Shown here: piece after piece, positions 1 through 9,590 of the stretch | Numbering within the stretch: position 1 is the first letter of the stretch | How the letters are laid out: the number at the start of each line of letters is the position of its first letter | Assembly: GCA_028824685.1 (NCBI GenBank) | Contig: JAPPCZ010000035.1 | Coordinates: 1 to 64,000, forward strand | DNA: 64,000 bases | Source: Candidatus Poribacteria bacterium | Lineage (GTDB): Bacteria > Poribacteria > WGA-4E > WGA-3G | Direction: 5' to 3' | Made by a program: the position numbers and the translations under genes | The notes under the pieces: generated by a model | What the model was told of the DNA's origin: nothing | Database searches by the model: none | What the model saw: only the letters and a program-made list of their open reading frames with translations

Positions 1-86
1 AACGTCCTAAATGTGACGTGCAAACGTCCTAATTGAAGGTGTCCATCGGGAAGGAGAAGCGAAACTCAACCAACAATATGCTTTGT

Positions 87-133
87 ACCAAAACTTTACA
101 CACCCGTCAATCTGGGGTGTGTAAAGTTTTGGT
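87..133. repeat. Perfect 19-bp stem-loop
   Basis: Arms 87-105 and 115-133 are perfect reverse complements (accaaaactttacacaccc) around a 9-nt loop. Related ttacacaccc fragments recur near 341 and 39998, so it belongs to a dispersed repeat family. No gene ends just upstream, so a terminator role is not supported. Confidence 0.75.
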
Positions 134-160
134 CACTTGTTAGTTCACGGATTATGCGGA

Positions 161-210
161 TTCTGTAGGAGCGACCTCCTGGTCGCGACCGGGAGGTCGC
201 TCCTACAGAA
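161..210. repeat. Palindromic repeat, family A (copy 1)
   Basis: This is a near-perfect 50-bp inverted repeat built on gtaggagcgacctcc and its complement, with one mismatch between the arms. Copies or relatives lie at 13704-13747, 37396-37460 and 9430-9500, always between genes. This is typical of REP-like elements. Confidence 0.75.
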
Positions 211-249
211 GAAACCCAAGTCATGTCCAATATACTTGTGGCAATTGAG

Positions 250-350
250 AAATCCAAATCAACACTGAATGCGCGTATGGCATTCAGTGGGATTGAAACC
301 CCTCCAACAAGAGAAAAAGAGTATTCAGACCAAAAACATTACACACCCAA
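250..350. repeat. Composite repeat, family F (copy 1)
   Basis: About 100 bp starting atccaaatcaac, containing the palindrome gaatgcgcgtatggcattc and ending near ttacacaccc. It matches 40059-40151 over nearly its whole length with scattered differences. The rest of 1-423 holds no supportable gene. Confidence 0.65.
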
Positions 351-423
351 ACGAGATGTTTAACTTGACTAATACCTACCAGTTATGTTAGGATAAACGC
401 AAAAACAGCAGGAGAAATGATGT

Positions 424-2199
424 ATGACACTGATATCTATGTTTGAGCAATCAGTTCAGAGTTACGGCAACAAACCCGCATTAGCACATAAACCGAAGGG
501 TGGCACTTATCAAGACATCTCTTACGCCGAACTCGGCGAATCGGTGGATGCTTTCAGTAAAGGTTTAAGTGCATTAGGAGTGCAAAAAGGGGATAGGGTA
601 GCAATCTTATCCGAGAATCGCCCGGAATGGGCAATATCAGACTTCGGCATTCTCAAAGCTGGTGCGGTTAATGTGCCGATGTTTTCAACGCTCACAGCAG
701 CACAGGTCGCCTATATTCTCAATGATTCTGGGGCAAAAATAATCTGTGTTTCAACCAAAGACCAACTGGAAAAAGTGATTGCAATTCGCGATGAGGTTTC
801 ATCACTTGAACAGATAGTAATTTATGATGAAATGAAAGATGAAGTGCCGGCAGGCGTTAGTCAATTTGTAGATGTGTGTAATCAGGGTAAAGAGGTAAAT
901 ACACCTATAGAAAGTGACACTGATGAAGACGAAATCGCTACGATTATCTATACCTCTGGCACGACCGGTAATCCGAAAGGTGTTATGCTAACGCATGCAA
1001 ATTTCTTATCAAACTTTAAAGCATGTAAATCGCTTATTGATGTCAGTGAAACGGATGTGTTGTTATCTTTCCTCCCGTTATCTCATGTTTTCGAACGGCT
1101 TGGTGGACACTATGTGCCGTTGTTCTCTGGCGCGAAGATAGCGTATGCTGAAAGCACTTTTACAGTCGCACAGAATATGCAGGAGGTCTCGCCGACAGTG
1201 ATGCTTAGCGTGCCGCGCTTGTATGAAACAATGCATGATAGAGTTCTACGCGCTGTGCAGGCGGGTTCATCGCTCAAACAGAAGATTTTTCACTGGGGTG
1301 TCTCCGTTGGTTCAGCTGTAAGTTCTAAGATTCAACAAGGAGAAAAACCGTCTGCACTCTTGCAGATGAAACAGAATATCGCGGACAAACTGGTTTTCGC
1401 AAAGTTGAAGGCAGCAACAGGGGGACAACTGCGATTTTTCGTGTCTGGTGGCGCTGCGTTACCACAGTCAATTGCAGAGTTTTTTCACGCAGCAGGAATT
1501 CTGATTTTGGAAGGATACGGTTTAACAGAAACCTCGCCTGTCATTAGTATGAACTACCCGGAAAAATGGAAGTTTGGAACTGTCGGTGTGCCTGTCCCTG
1601 GTGTTGAAGTGCAGATCGCTGAAGATGGAGAAATTTTGACACGCGGTCCGCATGTTATGAAAGGCTACTTCAACAATGAAAACGCAACCGCAGAGGTTAT
1701 TGATGGAGAGGATTGGTTTTACACTGGCGACATCGGTATCATTGACGATGATGGATTTATCAAGATTACCGATCGAAAGAAGAACATCATTGTGCTGTCC
1801 AACGGTAAGAATGTGGCGCCGCAACCGATAGAGAGCCAACTGGTGCAAAGTCCTTTTATTGATCAGATTATGTTGGTGGGCAATGAACGAAAAAATGTTG
1901 CTGCGCTGATTGTCCCAAATTTTGATGCTCTCAAATCGTGGGGGGCGGAGAATGATGTTGATGCGCCTGACATTCCTGAGATGTTGAAAACTCGTGAGGT
2001 GCAACAACTTATTCAGGGTGAGATACGGGAACGTCTGACAGATTTCGCTGACTTTGAACAGGTGCGAAGGTTTACCCTGCTTGAAAAGGAATTCTCTCAG
2101 GAAGAAGATGAGATGACCCCTACACTGAAGCTGAAGCGGAACGTTATTATTGAAAAGTACGCTGATTTGATAGAGGGGATGTATCCAGAAGAAGCGTAG
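424..2199 (+). CDS. Long-chain acyl-CoA synthetase (AMP-forming)
   Basis: This 591-aa protein belongs to the ANL adenylate-forming superfamily and most resembles FadD15-type long-chain fatty-acid CoA ligases. Such enzymes activate free fatty acids to acyl-AMP and then acyl-CoA at the inner face of the membrane, feeding beta-oxidation or lipid synthesis. The P-loop YTSGTTGNPKG lies near residues 176-186, GYGLTETSP near 365, and YTGD with the hinge DRKKNIIVLSNGKN near 433-460. The C-terminal TPTLKLKR near 570 carries the adenylation lysine, so the enzyme looks intact. The ATG at 424 has an aggag box 9 nt upstream. It converges on the lipid kinase at 2287 and stands alone as a transcription unit. 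Chain-length specificity cannot be read from the sequence. Confidence 0.93.
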   Translation: MTLISMFEQSVQSYGNKPALAHKPKGGTYQDISYAELGESVDAFSKGLSALGVQKGDRVAILSENRPEWAISDFGILKAGAVNVPMFSTLTAAQVAYILNDSGAKIICVSTKDQLEKVIAIRDEVSSLEQIVIYDEMKDEVPAGVSQFVDVCNQGKEVNTPIESDTDEDEIATIIYTSGTTGNPKGVMLTHANFLSNFKACKSLIDVSETDVLLSFLPLSHVFERLGGHYVPLFSGAKIAYAESTFTVAQNMQEVSPTVMLSVPRLYETMHDRVLRAVQAGSSLKQKIFHWGVSVGSAVSSKIQQGEKPSALLQMKQNIADKLVFAKLKAATGGQLRFFVSGGAALPQSIAEFFHAAGILILEGYGLTETSPVISMNYPEKWKFGTVGVPVPGVEVQIAEDGEILTRGPHVMKGYFNNENATAEVIDGEDWFYTGDIGIIDDDGFIKITDRKKNIIVLSNGKNVAPQPIESQLVQSPFIDQIMLVGNERKNVAALIVPNFDALKSWGAENDVDAPDIPEMLKTREVQQLIQGEIRERLTDFADFEQVRRFTLLEKEFSQEEDEMTPTLKLKRNVIIEKYADLIEGMYPEEA

Positions 2200-2200
2200 G

Positions 2201-2275
2201 CAACGGGTTTAAAAACCCCGATTTTATAGGTTGAAACTCACAATATCGGGTTTACAAAACCCTCCTACAAGAAAG
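2201..2275. repeat. Inverted repeat, family E-like
   Basis: Two facing modules, cgggtttaaaaaccccgatt and atcgggtttacaaaaccc, fill the gap between two convergent genes. The same type of module occurs at 40029, 40804 and 62686. It could act as a bidirectional terminator, but no clear U-tract is seen. Confidence 0.4.
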
Positions 2276-2286
2276 GAACAGCACAT

Positions 2287-3183
2287 CTAAGATGGCACAA
2301 GAACGGTGAGTCCGTTCTTTATAATCTCAATTGTGGCAGGTGTTTCACACATCGGTTCACCATCGGCATAGAGCATAACCGATGGCTCGGTCTCAATCTT
2401 CAAACTACGGGTCCGGTGGATTTCCACTGCCGGATGATTAACATGACCACCCCAGAAGAGCGTAACCATCAGACGCAGCACTGTAAAAGATGAAACGGGA
2501 TGGATAATACATACATCAAATAGTCCATCATCAAAGTGTGCGTTTGGTACGATCTTAAATCCTCCGCCATAACTTTTTGTGCTTCCAGTTGCAGCAAGCA
2601 GAAGTGGACCTTCATGAGTCCCGAAGTCACCTTCAATTCGGACAAACGGACACTTGTATTTAAATAGTGTAGCAACCGCGGCATAGACGTAGGACGCAGT
2701 TCCTGAAAATGGGGTGGTGCGTGCAGCAGCGCGACGACTGACCTCAGTATCGTAACCACACGTCGTTATGGTCGTAAAATAGTGTTCGTTTCCTTTCTCT
2801 GAACGGACGTGTCCTAAATCAATACACTTGGATTTACCAGTGAATAGTGTCTGAATTGCATGCTGCGGTTTCCGCGGAATACCGATAGCGGTTGCTAAAT
2901 CGTTGCCGCGCCCACACGGAATTATTGCTAAGGTAACATCCGGCACAGTCGCAATGCCGTTGACAACTTCATGAAGCGTGCCATCACCTCCGCAAGCAAT
3001 TACCCACCGAATCCCACTTGAGACTGCTTCCTGTGCAAAACGTGTCGCATCTCCAGTGCCAGCCGTTAGTTTTATCTCACCATTACGTCCCTCTGCCATA
3101 AGAGCAGTGTACGCTTGTTCAGCAACTGTTTTTGCTTTGCCTTTGCCGGATATTGGGTTTGCGATAAGGATAAAATCGTCCAT
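2287..3183 (-). CDS. Diacylglycerol/lipid kinase (YegS/DgkB family)
   Basis: This 298-aa protein is the usual length for the soluble diacylglycerol kinase catalytic family (YegS, DgkB, BmrU). Members phosphorylate diacylglycerol or related lipids with ATP to recycle phosphatidate. Visible motifs are IANPISGKGKA near 7-17, the nucleotide-binding loop GGDGT at 65-69, and GRGNDLA at 91-97, where relatives usually have GTGNDFA. The Thr-to-Arg change in that loop is slightly unusual. The C-terminal half has the beta-sandwich pattern of the family, including DGLFDV and DGEP. The substrate lipid is not predictable. The gene starts about 35 nt downstream of the subtilase stop and may be cotranscribed with it. 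Confidence 0.9.
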   Translation of the reverse strand: MDDFILIANPISGKGKAKTVAEQAYTALMAEGRNGEIKLTAGTGDATRFAQEAVSSGIRWVIACGGDGTLHEVVNGIATVPDVTLAIIPCGRGNDLATAIGIPRKPQHAIQTLFTGKSKCIDLGHVRSEKGNEHYFTTITTCGYDTEVSRRAAARTTPFSGTASYVYAAVATLFKYKCPFVRIEGDFGTHEGPLLLAATGSTKSYGGGFKIVPNAHFDDGLFDVCIIHPVSSFTVLRLMVTLFWGGHVNHPAVEIHRTRSLKIETEPSVMLYADGEPMCETPATIEIIKNGLTVLVPS

Positions 3184-3219
3184 ATTGGTTCTGGGTTGTC
3201 GGTTACTATAAAACCAATC

Positions 3220-6200
3220 TCACTTAATCACAGCAATCTTTCCAACCTTTTTCTCTGCCTCAAATTCCATTATATAGATATAGATGCCGGTCGCTATATC
3301 ACCGATGCTGCCGTTTGTCAACCACCACGCTTTGCTGTTTCCATCATTTTCGGTGACGTTCAAGTTCTCAAGCAATTCTCCTTTAGGTGTGAAAAGCCGG
3401 ATGCGAGTGCCGGTCGGTACTTTATCAAAGGTAACCGCCCCTTTGTCTGATGCGTTCGGACGGACTGGGTTCGGGTAGACGCGTAACTGTGTAAAATCAT
3501 TTATTTCGGTTTCAACAACGCTGCGTTTGATCTCAACAGGGTTGGCAGCAGTTCTGATTGGGTTTTCGTCAATATCGGTCACATTAGACACGGCAATCTC
3601 ATATTGGTTTGTTGGGGCGGTGATTAGCGACTGTAGAACATCTGTATCAAAGGCTAAAAGAACACGCGTCCCCATTCTATCTCGTATAGCAGACATGGGT
3701 CGTAATCCTCCCAGTTGTTTTGGTTCACGCAAAAGATAACGGCGTTCATTGCTAATAGTTGAGTTCATCTGCCGATCAAAAGTGACAACTATCCAGTTAG
3801 GTGGTTGATAAGCAGCACTAACTATTTTTGGAGCGAGGCGCGGTGTTGCGGAAACTGCCTCTGTCCGTTCTGTCTCCATACCCGTTTCCCCCTTGGCAGT
3901 GATAGCATACCAATAGGTTGTATCTATTTCAATAGATCTGTCTAAGAATCTGGGTAAGGTAAGGTTGTTAGCAATTGCCTTGAACTTACTATTCGTAGGT
4001 GACTCACTCTTTTCACCAATGGCACGATAGATAGTAAAAACGGTTGGGATTTGTGTTTCTTCTGCTGTTTTCCACGTAACTTGAACGACCTTTGCAGTCA
4101 AAGGTGTCGCTGAAACGTCCCATGGCATAAGAGTAGCAACAGTGTTATTATCCATCGCAAAAACGGATTCAATGAAGCTTACCCCCTCTTCAGAGTTAAC
4201 GTAGAGTTCGTGGAACCCGTTATTATTGAGATCAGCAGTAAAGAGAGTGGGAGTTTCAGCAACCTTTTGATGGAATAACGGTATGAATGTTGTGCCGTTC
4301 CATTTCATCACATAGAGGTTCGGATATGTGATGATCGCAAGTTCGTTTTGTCTATCACCGTCTAAATCAGCTATAGCGAGACTGTTTCCACGTAGTCGAT
4401 ACGGTGCGATAGCCTGTTCCCAAAGCTGCACATACTTGCCAGATGTATATGTGAAGACAAGAAACTTCCAGATGGGCGAGGCAGAAGGCACATCGGGCGG
4501 TGATATGGTGCCACCAACAACAAATTCCGATCTTCCATCTCCAGTTAAATCCCTGGAAACCAACAGTCTAACATCATCTATCCCAAGCTGAGTTTGCCAC
4601 TGTAAGTGGAAACTGTTATTTGCTGTGGCAGTATAAATGAAAAGTTCGCCTTCACTATCGCCAACAATTAAATCATCTTTTCCATCAACGTTGAAGTCGT
4701 CGATTGCAAAATTTAACACAAAAACATTTTTTCCTTCTGTTTCATTAACTAACTCAGCAGTTCTGTCATATAAGTTATTCCCTCTATTTTCAAATATGAG
4801 AATTCGGTTGTTATTATTATCAACTCCTATTATTTCTTTTCTGCCATCGCCATCAAGGTCAGCGATTTTTCCACCTGAAATGAATGGGGTTTCCCAGATA
4901 ATTTGTGTTGGGTAACCGTTAGGTGTAATACTTTCAATTAAAAATGTTTGATCTTCGTCGTTAGCAAGGATTTCCAGCAAACCGTCGTTATCTGTATCGC
5001 CTACTGTCCACGGTGTGAGCGTTTCTAAATCTACACCTTGATCAGAAATTTCAAGGGATTCAATATTGGAGAGACTGTGTGCGATCTTATATTTACCTGT
5101 TGGTGTTCGTTCATAAATTGCGAGACCTTCAGATGCAGAAAGTTCGCCCTCAGAGGTATCTGAAAGTGACACACCGATAAGTTCGGATAATCCGTCTTTA
5201 TCAAAATCAGTAGAAATATTTGCGATGTGGAGCGGTGACATACCGAGATCAGTTTCAACGAACCCGTTTGGTGATATAGAACTGCCGACAACATTAATTG
5301 TATAATATTTCCCATTGTTATCGTCCACTGTTTTTAACCCGACAGTGTTCTGTGCTGCAATGTAAAATTGATATTGTCCTGTTTCCAATCCGAAAGAAAA
5401 AAGGTGTTCTTTTCCAAGTCCTCTTTCCTCAATAGAAGCAAAAGGCGTAATTTGACCGCTGCGTCGAAAATAGAAGGTGTCTCGTGTTACATCATCTGTT
5501 GCCCAAGTAAAAATAGTGGTAGAACTGTCTCTATATAGCGTTTCAGTTGCTGTAACGGAGTAAATTTTTGGGGGTGTCCGGTCTACCGTTAAAACAACCT
5601 GATCGTGTGTTTGGCTACCGTCTCTCCCTGTGACGACGAGACGGACAGTGTAAACGTCCTCTGGTATATCAGTAGTATCCCATACGGTTAACTGTTCGGC
5701 GACTTTTTGCGTTGATATAGGGTCGGTAAACGGAACATAAGTTGTGGGGACACTCGAACTCCCATAAAACAGCTGCCACGACTTAAATTTGTATCCACCT
5801 GCAGTACCGATAAATGTTATTGAAGTCGATCCACCACTATTTGTTTGCGGTGCATGAATTCGTGCTTGTAAGACACTACTCGCTAACAGAGCGCGCTCAG
5901 CGTTGAGGGTTCCCGCACCAACAAGTTTCGAGTCAGGTTCATCACTCTCTTTTTCTAAAATCACTTCGGTAGTGTTGACGAGTATCTGCCGCACCTCTTC
6001 GTGGGTGAGGTTAGATCGTTTTGATCGCATCAATGCTGCGACACCCGCTACGTGCGGTGCTGCCATAGAAGTACCAGTAAGAATACGGTAGCCGTTGTTG
6101 ATTTGTGTGCTGAGTATAGCGTTTCCGGGGGCGCCGATGTCAACAGATGCCCCGAAATTCGATTTGTAGTAACGCTGTTGGTGTTGGGTCGTTGATGCCA

Positions 6201-7245
6201 CGGAGATGACTTTCCGGTATCCGGCAGGAAAAATACTCTCTGCCTCCTGTGAATTGCCAGCTGCGCCAATTAATACCGCACCACGCGAATAGGCATAATC
6301 AATAGCATCTTGGATAACAAAGGAGTGTTGTGAACTTCCCCAACTCATATTGATAATGCTTGCCCCGTTGTCAGCGGCGTAGACAATCGCGGCGGCGGAA
6401 TCATCATCCTGCATGCGGGAACCACCGCCGAGTGAAAGTCCTGCACGCACTGCCATCAGCGAGCAATTCCACGCGACACCTGCAATGCCGATACCGTTAT
6501 TTGGCATTGCACCTGCGATGCCAGCAACGTGCGTGCCGTGTCCCGATTCGTCAATTGGTTCGTTATCACCCTCTATAAAATCGCCCTCTGCTTGTAGGTT
6601 AGGAGCATCGGTGAAATCCCATCCGTGCATATCATCAATGTAACCGTTTCCATCATCATCTAAGCCGTTATCGGCGATTTCACCCGGATTTACCCAAATT
6701 TTGTTGGCAAGATCGTCGTGTGTATAATCAATACCGGAATCAATGATGGCGATAACTACATCACGGTTGCCTTTTTCAATTGCCCACGCTTGTGGCAGAT
6801 TTATCAGCGGCAAACTCCACTGTTCCGAGTATTTTGGGTCGTCGGGCACAATTTCATCCGCTAATGTTGGGCGTAGATAGTTATAAGTAACCGCCTCAAT
6901 GAGGTTGCTTTTTTCAAATGCTGCTTTAAGTACTGGCAGGTTTGCGGCTGGTGCAAACCGTAGAAGATAGGTGCGCTGTAGCTTGGAGTTGCGTTGTGGG
7001 GGACCAGTTGAAAACGGAAAGATCGGTTTAAGAGATTCCACGTTGTGCTTTGTATACAATGCTGCTATGGGAGATTTGGCGTTTAGTTGCTGTAGATCTG
7101 TTGATGCTTTTGGTGTCAGGCGAATTAATAACTCACCAGGGGTGATTTCAGGTGGGGAGGCATTCCCAACAGCATAAATACATAAAATCCCGATAATAAG
7201 GATGGCTAAATAAGGTAGAATTTTTGAAGGTGTCAGCTGATTCAT
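3220..7245 (-). CDS. Secreted S8 subtilase with FG-GAP repeats and C-terminal sorting-like domain
   Basis: This is a 1341-aa multidomain exoprotease. The N-terminus has a hydrophobic signal segment (about 8-28) and a fervidolysin-like prodomain (about 35-135). The subtilisin domain follows, with catalytic Asp in IIDSGID (about 168), His in GHGTHVAG (about 236) and Ser in GTSMAAPHVAG (about 393). Residues about 660-1000 carry at least seven FG-GAP/VCBS-type calcium-binding motifs such as DLDGDG, DTDNDG and DFNVDG. A fibronectin-III-like stretch follows. The last 90 residues begin LRVYPNPVRPN and resemble FlgD-Ig or type A sorting domains that mark secreted proteins in FCB bacteria. All three catalytic residues are present, so it should be an active extracellular endopeptidase. 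Its substrate is unknown. Confidence 0.92.
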   Translation of the reverse strand: MNQLTPSKILPYLAILIIGILCIYAVGNASPPEITPGELLIRLTPKASTDLQQLNAKSPIAALYTKHNVESLKPIFPFSTGPPQRNSKLQRTYLLRFAPAANLPVLKAAFEKSNLIEAVTYNYLRPTLADEIVPDDPKYSEQWSLPLINLPQAWAIEKGNRDVVIAIIDSGIDYTHDDLANKIWVNPGEIADNGLDDDGNGYIDDMHGWDFTDAPNLQAEGDFIEGDNEPIDESGHGTHVAGIAGAMPNNGIGIAGVAWNCSLMAVRAGLSLGGGSRMQDDDSAAAIVYAADNGASIINMSWGSSQHSFVIQDAIDYAYSRGAVLIGAAGNSQEAESIFPAGYRKVISVASTTQHQQRYYKSNFGASVDIGAPGNAILSTQINNGYRILTGTSMAAPHVAGVAALMRSKRSNLTHEEVRQILVNTTEVILEKESDEPDSKLVGAGTLNAERALLASSVLQARIHAPQTNSGGSTSITFIGTAGGYKFKSWQLFYGSSSVPTTYVPFTDPISTQKVAEQLTVWDTTDIPEDVYTVRLVVTGRDGSQTHDQVVLTVDRTPPKIYSVTATETLYRDSSTTIFTWATDDVTRDTFYFRRSGQITPFASIEERGLGKEHLFSFGLETGQYQFYIAAQNTVGLKTVDDNNGKYYTINVVGSSISPNGFVETDLGMSPLHIANISTDFDKDGLSELIGVSLSDTSEGELSASEGLAIYERTPTGKYKIAHSLSNIESLEISDQGVDLETLTPWTVGDTDNDGLLEILANDEDQTFLIESITPNGYPTQIIWETPFISGGKIADLDGDGRKEIIGVDNNNNRILIFENRGNNLYDRTAELVNETEGKNVFVLNFAIDDFNVDGKDDLIVGDSEGELFIYTATANNSFHLQWQTQLGIDDVRLLVSRDLTGDGRSEFVVGGTISPPDVPSASPIWKFLVFTYTSGKYVQLWEQAIAPYRLRGNSLAIADLDGDRQNELAIITYPNLYVMKWNGTTFIPLFHQKVAETPTLFTADLNNNGFHELYVNSEEGVSFIESVFAMDNNTVATLMPWDVSATPLTAKVVQVTWKTAEETQIPTVFTIYRAIGEKSESPTNSKFKAIANNLTLPRFLDRSIEIDTTYWYAITAKGETGMETERTEAVSATPRLAPKIVSAAYQPPNWIVVTFDRQMNSTISNERRYLLREPKQLGGLRPMSAIRDRMGTRVLLAFDTDVLQSLITAPTNQYEIAVSNVTDIDENPIRTAANPVEIKRSVVETEINDFTQLRVYPNPVRPNASDKGAVTFDKVPTGTRIRLFTPKGELLENLNVTENDGNSKAWWLTNGSIGDIATGIYIYIMEFEAEKKVGKIAVIK

Positions 7246-7251
7246 AAGATG

Positions 7252-8217
7252 CTAATCCAGAAGTTCAAGTTTACCTGTCTCGGGTTCGCCTTTCAGAACA
7301 TCTACAACTTTTCCGATTTCGTCGTCAATAACAGCAATAGCGAGATTGCCCCACCCGTGGTTATAGAAACTGACTGTCCAAGCAAATCCTTGAAACCATG
7401 CATACTCGCGAACCCCTTTTTCATCTGCCAATGCAAATTTGATGCGCGGATCAGATTTTGCTATGTGAAGGATTTTATCTGCTTTTTTTAATGGTGTTAT
7501 TTGCGGTTTTGGTCTCCGATTTCGTATATGTTTACCAATATTTATGCCAGGTGGTAACGTATTTGGAGATTGATTGGCAAGCGTTCGAAGTAGGGTCGCA
7601 TGGCGGAGGTATGCGTCTCTAAGTTGTTCATAGTTTTTCAATCCATACGCAATTGGAATCTTCTCATACTGTGATGCGCACATTTCAGCTGCATCAGCCT
7701 CAAGACGTAGGATTCTTGCATAATCTTTTTTTTGTTCAGCGTGTTCCTGTAGTTCTGCAAAAAAAGTAGCGTAGATACCAAAATTGTAAAATCTATCTGG
7801 ATAGTGTGGTAACCATGTAGCAATGAACTTTGCAATCTTTTCGCGTTCCGCTTGTAGGACCGTTTCTGTAGTTTTCGATTTTTCCCACGCGGCTTTTGCG
7901 CGTTTGAGGTGAAATTGGCGTTGTTCCTGAATTTCGAGTGCCTCCTTTTCTGCGCGGGCAATCCATTTATCATATCCGTGACTTTTATAGTAATTAAGGG
8001 CAATCTCGTTCATTGGCACTGAAATTCGGTTGATGCATTCTGCTGCAGCTTCGTGCCAGAGAGCAAGTTTGCCGAAATCACCGTGCTGCTCGGACATTTT
8101 GATAAAGATGTTGGCATTCGCAGTACCTTCAAAGATAGCATTGCACGGCTTGGTAACTATAAGCAGGATAGAAAAGAGTAGTAATGTGTACGTTTTTATT
8201 TTATTTTGCATCATCAT
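7252..8217 (-). CDS. Secreted protein of unknown function
   Basis: This is a 321-aa protein with a clear signal peptide (hydrophobic about 8-24, cleavage near CNA-IF). The middle is helical and rich in Glu, Lys, Ala and Arg, with possible TPR-like or coiled-coil character. The last 70 residues look like a small alpha/beta domain (PRIKFALADEKG, AIAVIDDEIGKVVDVL). I do not recognise a family. It starts inside the end of the upstream epimerase gene (17-nt overlap) and stops 7 nt before the subtilase start, so the three genes probably form one transcript. Three ATG codons in a row leave the exact start uncertain by two residues. Confidence 0.8.
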   Translation of the reverse strand: MMMQNKIKTYTLLLFSILLIVTKPCNAIFEGTANANIFIKMSEQHGDFGKLALWHEAAAECINRISVPMNEIALNYYKSHGYDKWIARAEKEALEIQEQRQFHLKRAKAAWEKSKTTETVLQAEREKIAKFIATWLPHYPDRFYNFGIYATFFAELQEHAEQKKDYARILRLEADAAEMCASQYEKIPIAYGLKNYEQLRDAYLRHATLLRTLANQSPNTLPPGINIGKHIRNRRPKPQITPLKKADKILHIAKSDPRIKFALADEKGVREYAWFQGFAWTVSFYNHGWGNLAIAVIDDEIGKVVDVLKGEPETGKLELLD

Positions 8218-9355
8218 TCAGGTTTGGTATTATTGGAAGTATACGTACGGTTGCTGAAAATGTCTCGTCTGGAGACAGCACAATCACACCTGCTGGAATA
8301 CCTTTCGCTTCTAAATTGATGGCATCTGTTGGGCAGGTGTAAGGTTCAAAACAGATAGCATCTCGCCCTGGCGGCGTATAGACAACTAACTCCCTAAATT
8401 GTGCATCCGATTCCATAACCATCCCATATCCTGTATCCTGATTTTCAATAACGCACCGACTTACATTATCAACCAATAGAACATCTGTGAAAACATGGTC
8501 AAGTTTCAGTTTTGCAAAGGGTTGTCCGTTACGTAGATCAAGCGTTCCTGCGACATCCTTCTGTATACCAGTAGGCACAAGAACATCATCCAATTCCCAA
8601 TATTTGTTGGCAGGAACGGTAATCACTGCTTTTGACGCATCTGCTGTTCCGGTTAGGTTCGTGCTAAAATACGGATGAATGCCAAATCCCATCGGCATAT
8701 TTCCATCGCCTGTGTTTTTGATAGAAACCTCCATCGTTAGCACAGCATCTTTGAGGGTATAGGTAATCTCTATCTTGAAAGGGAAAGGGTATTGGCGACT
8801 GACATCTGGAAAATCTTGCGAATTTAGCGAGCATACTAATATTGCCCCGTTTTTATTAGCTTCATGTTTATCAACTTCATAAGGACGGTTCAATAGCAAA
8901 CCGTGAATAGTGGTCGGTGACTCAGGTTCTTTGTCAAATTTATAGGTTTTTCCCTCAAATTCCCATTTTCCGTTCCTAATTCGGTTAGGGAAAGGAAAAA
9001 GAATCGGATTACCGAAAGCAGTTGGGCGTTGTTCCAACGTTTCCAAATCCGGTGGTTCGTCTATCAATTTGAGCCAGTTATTTCCATCAGAGACCCTAAA
9101 CGCGTAGCAGTTATTTCCGAGTGCTGGGACAATCTCGGCAATCGCTATTCCATTTTGTTCTATGGAGTAGACATCAAAACCATGAGAATCCCATGCTTTG
9201 CCAACTGAATACGAAGTTTGCGCCATCGTTTTTCCTTTGTCTGTGTTTATGAGTATCGTTGAAAGTAAGAGAAGGACACAAATTATCCCAATAGAAAGGG
9301 CAGATTGAAAAGAAAAGTAGTAAATTTCATTGTTCTTTCTCTCAACAATTGACAT
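8201..9355 (-). CDS. Aldose 1-epimerase (galactose mutarotase family)
   Basis: The protein is homologous to aldose epimerases, which interconvert alpha and beta anomers of hexoses. Family signatures include NRIRNGKW, the histidines in TTIHGLL and GIHPYF, and the glutamate in ICFEPYT that acts as base. The full frame gives 384 aa with an N-terminal hydrophobic helix (about 18-38), which would anchor or export it. An internal ATG at 9226 has an aaagga box just upstream and would give a cytoplasmic 341-aa enzyme beginning MAQTSYSVG. The long form has no visible ribosome site but its extra 43 codons encode a convincing membrane segment, so both starts remain possible. It overlaps the next gene by 17 nt. 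Confidence 0.88.
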   Translation of the reverse strand: MSIVERKNNEIYYFSFQSALSIGIICVLLLLSTILINTDKGKTMAQTSYSVGKAWDSHGFDVYSIEQNGIAIAEIVPALGNNCYAFRVSDGNNWLKLIDEPPDLETLEQRPTAFGNPILFPFPNRIRNGKWEFEGKTYKFDKEPESPTTIHGLLLNRPYEVDKHEANKNGAILVCSLNSQDFPDVSRQYPFPFKIEITYTLKDAVLTMEVSIKNTGDGNMPMGFGIHPYFSTNLTGTADASKAVITVPANKYWELDDVLVPTGIQKDVAGTLDLRNGQPFAKLKLDHVFTDVLLVDNVSRCVIENQDTGYGMVMESDAQFRELVVYTPPGRDAICFEPYTCPTDAINLEAKGIPAGVIVLSPDETFSATVRILPIIPNLNDDAK

Positions 9356-9429
9356 TTTAAGACTTGACGTAATGAAGGAAGAACATTATTGCTTTACCAA
9401 TACCCACTATTGCTGTGTCAACATATTAT

Positions 9430-9500
9430 TGTAGGTCGCGATTCGGAGATCGCTCCTACCGATGAACTGCTTATGGTAGGAGGGAACTCCGGGGAATGCC
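9430..9500. repeat. Palindromic repeat, family A (variant) plus family F fragment
   Basis: The stretch tgtaggtcgcgattcggagatcgctcctacc, followed by ggtaggagggaactccgggg, is an inverted relative of the element at 37396-37460. A module resembling family F (aatgcccaaatggcattc) follows. A 69-codon open frame here consists only of repeats and is not called. Confidence 0.6.
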
Positions 9501-9590
9501 CAAATGGCATTCATACCGTTGATTTCTTGATTTGGATTCCCGACTACTTTCAGATCCATCAATTAGCATTTGACAAAACATTAGGTAGTT

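Noticed and set aside
87..350. Clustered palindromes that might be a CRISPR array
   Set aside because: The units differ from each other, spacing is irregular and no cas gene is present. They match dispersed repeats elsewhere in the window.
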